Shown here: positions 45,011 through 59,671 of the stretch, piece by piece
Layout of the letters: each line of letters begins with the position of its first letter
Position numbering within the stretch: the first letter of the stretch is position 1
Assembly: GCA_028023455.1 (NCBI GenBank)
Contig: JAQFVV010013064.1
Span: forward strand, 220,362 to 284,361
Direction of reading: 5' to 3'
Source of the DNA: Epiperipatus broadwayi
Lineage: Eukaryota; Onychophora; Udeonychophora; Euonychophora; Peripatidae
Length of the DNA stretch: 64,000 nucleotides
The notes under the pieces: model-generated
What the model saw: only the letters and a program-made list of their open reading frames with translations
Told to the model about the DNA's origin: nothing
Database searches by the model: none
Translations under genes and position numbers: made by a program

Positions 45011-46499
45011 AATTTAACTCTGAACTAATATTACTTTAAATATAGGTGCTGGATGTAAATTCTGGAGATAATTGAAATATCAAAACACAAAACACAATGT
45101 AATCTTATAACAATAGTAAAATTTTATTACATTAACAATAATGATAAAGTAAAAATAAAATCAAAACACACTTAAATATAATATTGCTACACCCAAATAT
45201 ATGATTCAGATCTATTAAAAATGGTTCGAATACATGTTTAAAGTAACTACTTTTCTGGATGACTTGTCCACTGTTTTGACCCATTTATTTATTAAAACAA
45301 AAAAATAATACACATTCTGTATTTTTTTTTCAACTTTAAGAAAACCTATAAATTTCTACCTCCCCCCTTTTATTGTAAACATTATCCATTGGACTATTCC
45401 AATAATATATTCATTCAATTATTCCAACCAGCAATGTGAAATAATCATAAATTTCTAAATCATTTTATCAAGTAATAATTTTCACATTTCTAATGAAGAA
45501 GGATGATATGCCATAAAAAATCCCCTACTGATCTTGCAAACGGGTTTAAATTCAAAACCCACACTTTTACATTCATGCCTGTCAGATCTTTATGTTTTTG
45601 ATTGTATATATCTTGATAGGTCAGTATGTCAATCCAGCTTGACGACCCCCAATTTATCATCATTCACAAAGAAATCAACACAGATCGGTTAGTTTATTAA
45701 TGAAAATCTTTGTCATTCCCCATCATACATATACATCTGACTGAATCCTTATCCTGTCAGGGCAACTTTTATTCTGTCTCACATAAGAAAAACTCTCTTC
45801 ATATCCCACATCGCCATGCAGTATTTATAACACGCACACATCAGCATCTTGGTAACATCAACTCCTAACTTAAACTGTTTGCTTGAGCCAGAGAGAGATC
45901 TTTTCTTAAGATCCAGAATCATGTGAAGAGCTCCTGCCTAGACACTTACTCTCTATATTGGCATGCAAAACATTTTCTACAATTAAACAATAACTTTATT
46001 AATAATTCCCTATCTTAACAAAATAAATGGAGTGAAACTCAGTCATCTCCGACTGCCATGGTAAATAAATCATGAGACAGCTATTTCCCATCTATTGGGT
46101 GGTAGGATAACTTTACATTAGTAATGACAAGCATTTATCACTTTATATATGCCCACACATACATTGATTACAGTCTAGATAAATGACCAAGACTAACCAG
46201 ATCCCGAATCAAAACATATATGAATTATTTCAATTTTAAACAGTCAAGCCAACAACATACTTAATATTTATATTAATAACAGATCATCAACACTTATAGC
46301 ATAATTATAGGTTTTTACGACCATCCACTCACTCTTCATATTTAATATTAAGCACAAATTAAAATTTTGTTACGAATATAAAAAAAATATATCATTTCTC
46401 TCTTTTCTTTTAAATTTAAATTTACATGTGCATTTATACCTAAATGGTATCAAAATCATTTCCCCTGCTTTCCTTTAAACATTTTTAACGTAAATAAAA
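45011..46499. other. Unassigned DNA
   Basis: 45530-46080 is somewhat GC-richer but shows no ORF or known repeat. Confidence 0.4.
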
Positions 46500-46518
46500 A
46501 AATGTTATTAAATTAAGA

Positions 46519-46545
46519 TAATCTAGTGGTTAGACGTGCGACATA
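46519..46545 (+). other. tRNA-head-like 27 bp string
   Basis: ATAATCTAGTGGTTAGACGT resembles the 5' part and A box of a tRNA or SINE head, but it breaks off into unrelated AT-rich sequence with no B box. Weak. Confidence 0.25.
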
Positions 46546-49255
46546 TTATATAAACAAAATGAAATTAAAAAAAAAACAAATGACATATTATATAAATGAA
46601 ATAAAACAAAGAATAAATATCAACATTATGATAGTCTCTTTCAAATGTTTTTTCCTTCAACTGTCCATCAATCAATTAATGTATTCAGTTCATTTTATTT
46701 TGAGATAGCTATATAGATGCACATCAGACAGTTATTTTTAATCAAATGTGTATAAAAAATGCACAGACAGTTATTTGAATCAAGATAGATAAAAATGTAG
46801 ATAGTTATTTTAAATCAAGATTTAGCTACAGGTCAATTAATAAATTTTAAAAGAGTTCTGTTGATTACCTTCCATTTTGATGAGTTTCTTCTTGGATTTG
46901 AATTCATTTGTTTCTCTTTCTTCCCTTCCATTTTAAAGGCTCAAATTATAGACAATAAGCAGTTTCTGATTACTAAACATGAATTAACTTTTTAAACATT
47001 ATACAGAAGTTTGCTGCGGTTTCTTCAAACGAATTTTAACCAGCCAAATAATTCTTATAGTATAAATTGGTCTTTCAATTGCATGCAAAAATTTGACAGT
47101 TCTCTCCTTCAATGAAATTTTAACAAGCCAAATGGATAAGTTGTGGCATTCAGCATAAAATATCTTATTAAAAGTTGATTTCTTCATAATTGATGTGAGG
47201 AAAAGAAATATGGACCACTTATATATGAATTAGAAATTCATATTTTGGTATACTATAAAACTTAAACACATTATTAAATTCTGAGAAAGAAAATTAAAAA
47301 AAAAATTTGGAGAAAACCTTCAGAGATAGATTAATTTGAGTCAGCTAGTCGTTCTCAATTAGCAACAGTTCTCCCACTCAATTTCCCCAGCCCCTTTTAT
47401 AGGGTGAAGGAGAAGAAAAAAACATGTTAATCTCTCCTCCCACAGGTGGTTTTTCTTCAAATCTAATTAAAAAATCTCCACTCAGAATGAACAATAGATT
47501 CTTTACCACTTGTTAATTTTGACAACTTTTTTTTCCTCATCTTAAAGCATATCTCTTTAGTTAACACATTAGTGATTAATTTATGGAAAAGTAGTCAAAG
47601 AAAATCTAATCAAAAAAATAAGCTTACTGACACTTTTTGGTCAAACAAATATTACATTCATTCTTTTTTTAAAAAAAATAATTTCTTATTTAGATTTACG
47701 TTTTTGAGTTAGAAATAATAAATCAGAACAGATTAATTTATTTTCCCCTCCTTTTTTTTTACACTTATCAGGAAATAATATAAAAAATTATGTCAATTTC
47801 TATAAAGGAAAGAAAAAAAAATCAAACTCATATATTTGTATTACACACACATACATGTGCAGAACATGAAACAGAAAACTGCTCATTCAGATTATATGAA
47901 CATAAAATATCCCTCATAATTTCTTATAATTACAAGCATAAAATCAATTATAATTTCTGGTAATCATAAGCACAAATATCCATTATAATTTCCTATAACT
48001 CTAAACCTATTCTCCTAAAAAAAGACTGTTAAACAAAGCCACTGACAATCAATTCAATTTTAATTCTCATCAACTCTTTAGTAATAGATATCAAAATTCA
48101 CAAGACTTTATCTTAGCCATATAAATATTTATTTCTCAATTATTATAGTGGTAAATTATTATAGCAGCGTACAAAAATCAATCATCCCTCCTGCATTAAA
48201 TAATGCTAGCTATATTTTATACAAACACAAACTGTCTCTATATATGTTACTTTTGAGCTATATAGCCATTGATTTCTCAAATAAAACTTTTAACTTTTCT
48301 TATATTCAAAAAAAAAATTTTTCCCACAACTATTTCCTTTTATTACATTTGGTTTATAGATGAAATAAACCAAAAGGCTACAATATATATATATATATAT
48401 ATAAATATATACAATATATATATATATATATTGAAATGGAAACCTTCCAATCTCTTTCCGTTTCACCACCAACCTAATGACCTACTTGTCTGAACTAGTT
48501 TCGAACCTATCTTAAATGTAAAAATGTTATATATAAGTCGAGCGGTAAAACTTTGCTATCATGGCCGCTTGAATGGCATCATCCATTTACATATGAAAAT
48601 ACGCTATAATTAGGCAGGTTTGATAAAATTATAGAGTAGAAATTCTCATAATTATTCATAAAATGTTTTATTAATTTTCAGTCAATTTTAATTTTATATT
48701 ATATTCGTATGTGGATGGATAATTTAAACCTTGGAATGAGGGTATAATGATTCGTATATATATTTAAGTTTAAATAAAAAGATATAATGTAAAATGTTTT
48801 CTTTAAAATATATTTAACGGTTTTCTGATTTAATGTTTTATAGATATAACAAACTAAAGTATTTTCTTTAAATTTGCTTTTTTTTAAACAAATAATATTG
48901 GGAAGGAAAATATGTTAAAAGCTATTTATTTCAGTAAAATAAAAATCATTCGTTTATAATTAAAAATGAGAATTTTGTGTAAACAAAAAAAATCAATTAG
49001 TGACCGCACCTGAGGTAAAAGTAAAATCTAGTTTACTGATTGAATTTGTTTGCAACAAAAGACTTTTATCATTAAATCAGAATACCGTTACTTCTGCTAA
49101 GCTTTAACATTTTATAACACCTAAAAAGGAATTTAATTAATGAAATCTGAATCAAAATTATATGATTTATATATTTTAATAATTTTTAAGTAAATTAAAA
49201 ACAACACCTCGGAGACTTTATCAGTAGTAGATATTAGATTATATGATTTTAATTA
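46546..49255. other. AT-rich DNA with (TA)n
   Basis: (TA)n at 48383-48432. No gene recognised. The short frames here have no motifs. Confidence 0.45.
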
Positions 49256-49261
49256 AAAGTC

Positions 49262-50048
49262 AATTGGTCCTGAGGCAAATGAAATTCCAAAAAGGTGTTA
49301 AGGCTTGGTGAAAATATATAAATAGGCCAGATTTTAAGCAGGAAGAGATACTCCATCTTGCTTTTGAAGAGCTATTACTATCCAAGCTGAAAATTGTTTA
49401 ATTTTACCATGTTTTGCTAGTCAGGCAAAAATTTTGCTGCCATTCCCATGATGGAATGCCAAGAAGTTCAATCCATCCAATGCTGAAGCAACAACCAACA
49501 AGCTTATACCAAATAAAAGATACTGTAAGTCGCTAAAAGGGACTTGCCTTCATTCCAATTTCAGTCCAGTTACAGGAACACCATTTTAAAATAGTCTCCC
49601 AACTAAATTGAACATGCCATAAGCTGCCAAAGAACTCACCTTCATTCCAGCTCGAATATCTCCAGTCCAGCTATAGGAGAACTGTCTTAATATTATTAAA
49701 ATCACAGAGCTCTGTGTAAAATTCAAAATGATGATTATTTCTTCAAAATCAGGTTAGCTAACCCTATTAATGTAAACTCTGTCTTAATTATCTAATATTT
49801 GAATACTATAAATGCCCTACTTATGCTAAATTTCTTTATTGATTTGGTGTTTTGCTATATAACTTGATCACTGCAGTATATTTACTTTTCTTTTGATTAT
49901 TTTAATAATTATTAATTATGTCTACGTTTCGAAATGGCATGCATTTAATTACAAAATATGTTTCTTTTTTAAGATATAATTTAAAATCTTCGAATTATTA
50001 GTTATTATAGTGTCATTTTGCATACTGTCTCGAACCCTATTTTTAAAT
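49262..50048 (+). mobile_element. Possible LTR followed by a PBS-like site
   Basis: ATATATAAATAGG at about 49314 could be a TATA box. Two related blocks (CTTGCCTTCATTCCAATTTCAGTCCAG at about 49547, shown here by position, and a diverged copy at about 49639) form an internal duplication. At about 50052 a TGGCGACCC string follows AT-rich sequence, as in some gypsy primer-binding sites. No matching second LTR is in the window, so this is tentative. Confidence 0.25.
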
Positions 50049-53000
50049 AATGGCGACCCTTTGTGCTCATTATTATTTTGTCATTTAGTAAATAATTAAT
50101 GTGAATATAAAATGTGGCTTATAAATCCAAATTCACAACCTTTAATTTCTGTTACTAAAGATTAAACTAGCCTGGAATGTAATCATAAGTATATTTTTTT
50201 TTGTAAAATATTCGTAATTCCCTTAAATATACTCCCCCCCCCCCTTTAAAAGTTTAGTAGTTATAGATAACTAAAGAGATTGAATGGGATAAAGTAAAGT
50301 TTGTATATATATATTCCCGTCAGTAGCATATCATATTTCTCATGCTACAGAAGAGTTGACTCTTTTGATCAAGCTGATAAACTAGTGTTTCTTTAATATA
50401 TAATATTTAATTTATAATATACTTTGGCTTGGCGGATGGGAAATTTATTAATATTTTCTCGTTGTGCTGTTTCTTTTTGATATATATATATAAGATGGAG
50501 CCATGGTAAGTCCAGCCCACCTTTCTCTCTTATGGGTATTGCAGTAGCTAAGACTGAGCTAAGGGCCAGATTAGCACGTAAGTCCGCCCGCCTCTTATGA
50601 ACCAAATAAAGGTTCCCTTTTAGCAGCATGATGATCGGTTATTGGGTAAATCGGTGTTAGTCACAAAAACCCTAAAAGCTATTCTTCCATCCGCAGAGCA
50701 ACTTTATTATTATATTTTACTTGTGCCTAGTGTGTTAGTAAAATCTCTATAGCCAACTCTGCCTCCCTAATATGCAGTCTTTGGCATTGATTTGAAGCAT
50801 TCTTGAAAACCCGTTTGATCTAAAGCTATCTGGGATGCTTGATATGCCCATATTTAATATAAAAATATATTATAATCACATGTATTATTACGTTTCACTC
50901 CAGACTTGGTTTGGTTTCATGTATAATAGCCACTCGAACTGATGATGACAGGGCATAACTAATAAGTGGAACGTAGTGATTTGTTATATAGCATGATATT
51001 TGGCTCCATTAAATAATAGCAACAAACCTATTTGCCAACCTATCAATTACTGTTTAAATGGCCTAGAGTAATATTACTTAATAAATAAAATGCCTGCGTG
51101 CATTTGCCAATGCTAAATAATGTTATCTCAAAATACATCTGAAATTGTCAATAAATATATTTTATAATTCATCATATATCAGTTTCTGTCTCATTATTGA
51201 ATCAATCCAATTCACTAATTGACCATAACTATTCATTAGTAAAGCCCCTATTAATTAAATATATTAGATTTAATCTGTGGAATGTATCTAGTATTTAAGT
51301 TGTTTATATATATGTTTAAGTCCATGAGTCTTATTGTTTTCTCCGATTTGCTAGCGGACCGGATTAAAAATTAAATCTCATGTGCCATCATTGTTATGTT
51401 GTCCATTAGGTGATTGATCTGGGGCTTAGAAGGTGGGTTCGAATTCAGGCTGGTCCCTGACCTAAATCTCGGGCTTGACTGGGTTTGAAATACATTTTGT
51501 GAGTTCCAGCTCGTGTTAGATGGATAAGCATATTTTGACTGGTACAATATATATATAACAAAATAATACGTAAATATAAATAACATTAAATAGAAACATT
51601 TTAAATGCTGCTACAGTAAACATACATTCTCCTACCATAGTATATGACAATCCTATAATTTTTTATTAACAAAGTAAAGAATTTTCTTATTTTTTTATCC
51701 TAACTTTGTAATAAGCATTAAACGATTTATGTAACAAAATAATTTACAATGTGAACTAAATAGCATTTTATTTTCTTATTATAGTATTGTCATGTACTAG
51801 GATGGGAGGGTGTATTATTTACTATAGCAGCATTTAAAAGGGTTCTATTTAATGATATATTATAACCTACACTCCCAACACTGCTCATATACATTACATG
51901 AACGAAATGCCCAGGTGCCAGTTCTATTAATGAATAGAACAATATAACAAAATATATAATATAAAATTATTACTGAGACTCTATATTTAAGTTTATGTTC
52001 AGCTCAGCTCAGTGGGAGGCTATAGGCAGTTCATAAGATATATGATTGTAAATGAATAAAAGAAGAAATATTATAAAACATTTAATATAAGATAAATTCC
52101 TTTGTTAATTAATTGTATGATAAAGAATCATAATGTTTATTTGATACAGTCTATTAAAATATACTTTAAACTTAATTTCTTCCTTCATCCAAGTATAACA
52201 TATATCAGCTTGCTATAATTATATTTTTAAACAATTCTGCGACTTGGCGTATCATAATCTAAACATCTATTTTAATGCCAATCAAGAAATAAACAATAAG
52301 ATAAGATCTCAGGGAATTTAACAAACACAGTTGAATTAAATAAACTATATTGCCCATAAGTTATAATTCTAAAGTACGATAAAAATATAATGAAACTAAT
52401 TGACTAAAATATTTTACTGTGTTTCAATAATAAGATAATGACAGAGATAGGGTATTTTAATCTCATATCATCATCTCACAAATATACTGACTTGGCAACC
52501 TTTCTAATACGTTTATCAAGTGGCAAATACTCTTTATAATGTTTGGATTAAGAAATACAATATTGTCAGACACTAGCAAATTTAATATTATAACTCTAAA
52601 ATAATATATCTGTTTTATAATAGATTTATGAGATGTGGAGATGTGGAAATGGAAAATACGAATGTACACAAGAATAACTCAAGACACAGATTTTAAGATT
52701 TTAATTTCATTTATTACAATAAACAAAATAAATTTGGTCTAACATAATGTTTTTAAATGGGTTCTTTGTTTTACAGACTTTTAAATTATTAAATAAATTT
52801 TTAGCATCAGTTTGGTATTATCCCTACTATCTAAACAAATTAATAATAAAACTTAAATATCCCGACTTTGAACACATACTTTGCTTGCATGTTTCATCTA
52901 TATGACCATAAATAAATGACATATTATATTATTCACAAACAAAAAAATATATATATAGATACTTTCGAGAGGATATTACTGTTGATTAACAAAATAAATC

Positions 53001-56000
53001 AAATCATTTTTATTTGGCTTTCAGCAAAGCAACTTTCTATAATTGACTAATAATCACTTTTAATTACGTATATCTTTCATTCATAGCAACAAAATCATGT
53101 TTATTCTGATGATTTGATGATTGATAACTTTTATTTAAATAAATACACTGTATTTTAAAATATTTATTTCCGGTTTTAATCTTAATACTTTATACTTCTA
53201 TTAAATGTATGTAGTATATTTCAAAAGCATTTATGTCTCATTTTAATTTCAATAATTCTATACTTTATATACGCGATATTATTTATATTACGTGTGTGTG
53301 TGTACGTTCAAGCAGCAATAATATAAAACAATTTTTTTTAAAACTCTCCATTCATTAAGTAAATATCATACAATTATTTTATTTCGAACAATGTCGTAAT
53401 TCATCAATAAATATGACACTAATACTACATCAAGAGTTAATCTAACAATTTATCTAGCCACATATTAATCAACACAAAGCTATATTTTCATGATTTTACA
53501 TATTATACGTTATAAAGGGAATCTACATGAGGAGCAGATAACTCTTACCGAACACTTCTACAATAATTCATTACCAAGAAACCAAGAAAAACGTCACATA
53601 ACTTCCTAAACATCATTTAATCATATTTCAACAATAACTCCTCTACTTCTAAATACATTATAGGTGGGGATTTTAATTCCTCGTCACCAGGGCCCTAAGA
53701 ACATCACTTCAAAAAAATATCATCAATCATACGCATATAAAATAAACGAGGCTCTACTGATGGAAAATTATCAACATATACTAAATAAGCAAGATCTTTT
53801 ATTCCTGCAGACATTATAACGCAATCAAATTTCTTTCTATTCTCATAGCTTATCTAAATATCGAACATCATAAATACACGCTGGCAGATAAATACATACA
53901 GATAATATACCAATCCGTTCAACTCAGTAATATACAACAATGTACAAAATTTATGCATAAAATATTCACAAACTGAATATTTATCAAACAAATATCATAA
54001 ATGTGCAAAACAAACACACACCCACGAATAAAAGTATATATAATATTAACTCTAAATTACACACTAAGCAGGGAATATGATAATTAAATATTGCATTAAG
54101 GTATAACTTTTAATTTAATAAACTTTAGGTTACTTTTTAAAATTTAACGGTTCTAATTATTATGAACTAACTCTTTTTACATCTAACAAACTATTTCTAT
54201 TATAAGTTCGTTGATTTAATCAAAGAACAAAATTTTCACTTTGAGATAATAAAGCATACAAAATAAATGTAAACCTCTCTAATAATATAAAAAAAAATAT
54301 TTCTTTCACCCTCAAGGAAACAATAAGACCTATCTGAACACAATCAATTTTTACGGCGTACTCCTCATTTGAGTACGCTCCGGAGACAGTCTTGAAAATC
54401 AAAATAACACAGATTATAAATAAACATAATCATAAATAAAACCTATCTACCTATCATATACATTAGTTATGACAAGCAATAAGAAAAAAATAAAAGACAC
54501 AAAAGTTATTAGTTTTGTAACATAAAATAAAAGTTCATTTGCAAAGCTCTGCTCCGGGTTTATGAAATAATATGGGACACATTCCAAACCGAATTTTAAA
54601 CTAAAATGCACTTCTGCAGTATAACTTTAAAAAAAATATAAGCATAACTTAAATATGCCCAGCACCTTTCAGTGTTCATAGCATATCCATTCGAGGTACC
54701 AAATCATACACAAGCAGTAAATTTCTCCTTTATTATACTGAAAATATAAGATATTTTCCGTGCAGTTCTGGATTAAATACGCGATTATCCTTAGTATTTT
54801 TTTGAATAGCATTTAATAATACTTTAAATTGTCCTTAGTAATTCCATAATTAATAATGAAACAGTAAGATTCGTATTCGAATCTTAAGTTTCAACTTTTT
54901 CTGTCGTCTCTCACTGACCGGTCTATCCCGCCCAAATTTAAACTTTTTGGTATTGAATTGTGTGTGTAGCAATATTAAAAATGTATAAATATATGTAGAA
55001 TTCAGCATAAACACACACACATTTCGATCTCAAATTAAAGGCAATAAATAGGAATAAAATAATATAATTTAGATTTCTTTTAGTTATATAATTTTGTATA
55101 ATTTTAATCATTTATTTTGGATTATAAAGTTCGTATTTGTTGCTTTGTTTAAATTTCATTTAATAATAATTCTAAAAAAATCTGATGTAATATTTAATTA
55201 AAAGTTAAAATAATCTTATGTTCCCTTTTTGTCTTTGAAATTTAAAAGCATCGGTCAGTGATAGATAATAGATTAATTAAAGAAAAATTCCCCAAAATGT
55301 AATTAGTAAATGTAAAATGTAAACAATAGAATGGCAGCTTTTTTTAATTAAAACCAACAAAATGCATTGATTATCCTCAGGGCAGATTAAGTAGAACCTA
55401 AAAATATCTTAACAAAAATGTGAAAGATCAACATAAAAAAAGAGGCCATCTTAGACTTGCTGGAGACATTCACTTCAACTTTAGCTTTGCTCACGATCAC
55501 TGAGAGTCTCCAAAATATAAAAATAATTTGTTCCTGCCAAGGTATGACCGAGTAAAGCACCTAGATTATTCTCCATTGGGAGATGGCCTATCGGATGCCG
55601 AACTTTCCATTGCCCATCATAAATTCACCATGAAGATCTGCTGCCTGAAATAAATGAGAAAGTTGCTGCTGCTGTGAAAGTAAATGAAATATAAATACAA
55701 GAAAGAATTGCCATTCGTGAACTTTTTGCTGCTAAACTAATGGAATCAGAAAACTTCTTATAAAACAGGTACTTGTCTGTGTTCAAACTCTAGAGTACTC
55801 TAATAATATGCTATAGCACTTCTTCATATTACTTATCTAAATTATAAAATGTAAAAACTATCATTTGTATAACTAAAATTGAATAATTAATTTAATGTGT
55901 AAATTTCTCTAATAATCTAGCTTACCTCACTTTATCTTTCTTGGATATTTCTCAAATCTACATTTTATCTATTGTTATTATTTAATTATTGCATGCTCAT

Positions 56001-56339
56001 AATTGTCTCAATTTTCAAAGTTTAAATCTATGATCGCTTGGAACAATGAATGCATGTCAAATTTTCATTAATATTTGTTTTCATAACTAACTTAACTTTC
56101 ATATAAATCGACACACATTCAATGCATCATTTATTGTAATGCAGGGATCTACTACTTCGCAAATGGCTGACGTATTAGTTATAATAATTCCCAATTTATA
56201 TATGTTTTGTATTTATTAAATCATCATGAATAATTCCAGAAAATTACACTTCTTTGAGAGTCACCAACGGTCTTTAGTAAATGTTGATAATGTAGGGCCG
56301 AATTAGAAATCTATTTAAATCTTATCATAATCGTTTATA
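50049..56339. other. Mostly featureless AT-rich DNA
   Basis: Unassigned richer patches at 50480-50700, 51400-51500 (with a GGTTCGAATTC B-box-like string at 51438) and 55440-55690. None shows a domain, terminal repeats or another copy. C-run at 50232-50243. Confidence 0.4.
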
Positions 56340-56349
56340 CTTATACATG

Positions 56350-56620
56350 TGTTATGTTTTAAAGACGCGATGATCTATTCCGCTGTAAATATTCTGGATT
56401 CTTCAGGGTTGAAATTAACCCCAGTTGTCCTACACAAGTGGACATAATAAATGCTCCTGTAGGATTTGACCCATCATGCAGCCAGCCGGCAAATTGTGAC
56501 ATGGACCGCTTGTCCCTGGTTATGCTTATGTGACACCTTACTTTGTCGGGCCAAGGCAGAGACCAGCCCGACAGTCTTATAAACTCATTCACGGCATTGC
56601 AGTTTCAATATACTGCCATT
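56350..56620. other. Unexplained GC-rich patch
   Basis: The most GC-rich 250 bp of this part of the window. It is open on the minus strand (56592-56359, would start at GTG), with no recognised motif. It contains an 8 bp inverted repeat TGTCGGGC / GCCCGACA at 56544-56551 and 56566-56573. Confidence 0.3.
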
Positions 56621-57170
56621 CCATATCGCCTTTCTAAAGCATACCACATGTTCCTTTACTTAATTTTATTATTCTATATATAACTCCGCCTCTGCATTAT
56701 CTTCGTAATTCACTCTCAAATAAATGCTTGCCCTTAGTCATAAAATAAATATTTTAATTAAATAAATATATGTCCGCCACTACTCTTAAATCTTACTTTA
56801 GACTCTTGCATTGCAAAGGTATAAATTCCCCAAGGCATGCATTAGAAATACTTACTCGAGAATTTTAGGTAGCTGGATTACGCCTTCAAATAAATGTATT
56901 CCTTTTGTAAGCATTACAGTATCGGAAATACCGCTACTGAAGTCCTCAATATAAAATAATGTATAAATAAATAAATAAATGTATTCTTTAAAATATAATA
57001 GTATTGCAAATTCTGATAATGAAGCTTTGAATCCACAAAATATTATTAGTAAATGATTGTTTTATTAAAATGTATTAATAAATAATTTTAAACTATATGT
57101 CTGCAGTTACGTTTCATTTATTCGATACCCATTCTATATAATATTTCCTCGATTATGTAAATATGAATGT
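56621..57170. other. AT-rich DNA
   Basis: No supported feature. Confidence 0.5.
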
Positions 57171-57428
57171 TTAATTAATATTAGTTTGATTATTGGCTAA
57201 CTCGAGAATAAAATCATGAATCTCTTGCATATCCCTGACCACCGTGCCTAAGGAAATATTTACTAATGTCGCATCAGATGCGTTGTTTCGTGGATTGTAT
57301 TGTGGAACCGATAAACTATGTTCGAACTCAGTAACATGGGTGGCTTTGCTACCTCGATGGTGCTGCTGTTCTGTGTGGTGGTCGAATTCTGCACTATGTT
57401 TACGAGTCACACGTTTTCTGACTGTTAC
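57171..57428 (-). other. Candidate terminal coding exon
   Basis: The minus strand is open from a splice-acceptor-like ATTATTGTAACAG (exon would start at about 57428) to a TAA at 57171. It gives about 85 residues rich in His, Glu and Asn, ending DMQEIHDFILELANNQTNIN. Codon and amino-acid composition look protein-like, unlike the chance frames around it. No transposon motif and no recognised family. It could be the last exon of a host gene on the minus strand. Without upstream exons or a match this is a suggestion only. Confidence 0.35.
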
Positions 57429-58250
57429 AATAATGCTTTATTTTATATTCCGTCCTTATTGAAGAGAACCAAAAATTACCAGCATTTCTGTCCTTCTATT
57501 CAATTTAACATAAGTAGCTTACATTTTATTTCCTTAATTTAAAATGCGCATTAGTTCCAGAAATATCAAATAAATGAATACTGTTATCTCCTTACGATGA
57601 ACTTAAACATAATATGATCTATCAAAATAGACATATCCTTAGGTCTATGTATAATCTTCATAAAGAACACTACACGAAAAATAGTGAGAAAAGTTCTGCA
57701 TGAATTTTCCATATATGTTAAAAAAAATACGTTGCTTAATGATACAACAATAATATTTATGCAAACCATTCTTATTTAAAATGGCAATTAAGTGAAATAA
57801 TGTAGACTGCATGTTATTAACATACATTTTTAAAAGAGTAATAGTTATAAAGGGATTAATTCAGAAATGTTTAAACCGAAGAGAATAAGTTAAACCGACG
57901 TACCTTTTTTTAAAACCTTAGAATTGCATGTTTAATTAATTTTTTTCCATAATAAAGTTCTTAAGCTCCTTTGGAAGTTTTACTCTAAAGTCTTTTCAAA
58001 GTCAATTTGACTTCAGTAACTGGCTTTTATTTTTATAATACATGAGCCACTGTTTACTGTCTACAATTACATTACAAAGAGCAAATTTTACACTGGAAAT
58101 CTTTTTTTCAATAACTCTTTTTAGCAAAGTTCATTTGCCTTTCCTAGGTTACTCCCATGCATCTTGCTAACTAACTAATTACATATGCAAAAACAAATCT
58201 TTTCAAAAAAAAAAATCATTTTGAGTTTCAGAACTAAATGACAAAAAAAA
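57429..58250. other. AT-rich DNA, nothing recognised
   Basis: If the exon candidate is real this would be intron. Otherwise featureless. Confidence 0.4.
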
Positions 58251-58543
<293 letters not shown>

Positions 58544-58579
58544 TAAAAATCAATACCCTGTTAAAAAATTATTTAAAAC

Positions 58580-59671
58580 ATGAAGATAAAAATTGGATCG
58601 CTCAACATTAGAGGCTTAAATGCCACCAAAAAACTTTTTGATCTCAAAAAATGGTTACATACAACACAACCACACATACTGGGGCTTTTGGAAACAAAAA
58701 TATACAGCAGCTCTCAAATTGATCCATCAAAATATTTAGTCAACCAAGGTTTTTGTGCCTGCTCAAGGCAATCATCATCACCATCAGGTGGCACAGGCAT
58801 AATTATTTCACACAACTGCCCTTTCGATTCTTTTAAAATTATATATATTGACTCTAATCTTATCATATTAACACTCCATCATAAAAATATCACACTTAAC
58901 CTAGTATTTGTATATATACCACCAGGCCCTGTCATCATCTCCAGAATAATAGCAACAATAAATTCAATGCTTACAGCAACACCAAATCCCATAATACTCC
59001 TGGGAGATTTCAACATGACCTACCAAACTTTTGTCACCAAATGGATCCATCAAATAACAATCCCACTTATGAGTGCTGAGGGTTTTCTCCCAACAAACTC
59101 AATATCTTTTAATAACAATAGATATAAGTCACTTATTGATTTGTGTTTCTACTCACCAATGTTACATCATTATTTTAATCTTGAACTCTGTCCATCTATA
59201 ATCTCAGATCATGCTGCTCAGTTCATCACCCTCGACCTAACAAAAATACAAAATACAACAATAGCCCTCCAAAAGACTATGCGAATACTTCTTCCAGCAC
59301 AAACAACTGAATTCTTATATTCAGAAACATATATAATGCTCCAAAAACTTCAAAACATGTCACTCGATCCAGTACAAAAGTATATAGCATTCACCAATAT
59401 ACTTTCTTTCAACATCAATCATACCCCCACCAGATTATTAGCATTGGCAGATGAACTACATAAAAGAATAACCATTTCCAGACCAACTACAGATAATCAA
59501 ACACAAATTAAAAAACTTACAGAAATGTACAACAATACATGCAATACACTAAAGCAATATGTAGCAATAAAAAAGAAAAAATATGCCTTACACAACAACA
59601 TACTTGGACCAGAGCATACATACGGTGGGCATTGGGATACCCATCCACAGTCAGAGTGCCTATGGCACTGA
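58580..59671 (+). pseudogene. LINE endonuclease domain (APE type)
   Basis: 363-residue frame starting MKIKIGSLNIRGLN at the usual start of an APE domain. Catalytic motifs appear in order: N in LNIRGLN (residues 8-14), E in LLETKI (about 36-41), GDFNMT (about 142-147, Asp/Asn), S-IDLCF (about 184-189, Asp) and ISDHAAQF (about 208-215, the SDH motif). The nuclease residues are therefore all present, although the frame shifts at about 59600-59640 before RT. It would nick target DNA to prime reverse transcription. The last 20 or so residues are read in the wrong frame. Confidence 0.85.
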
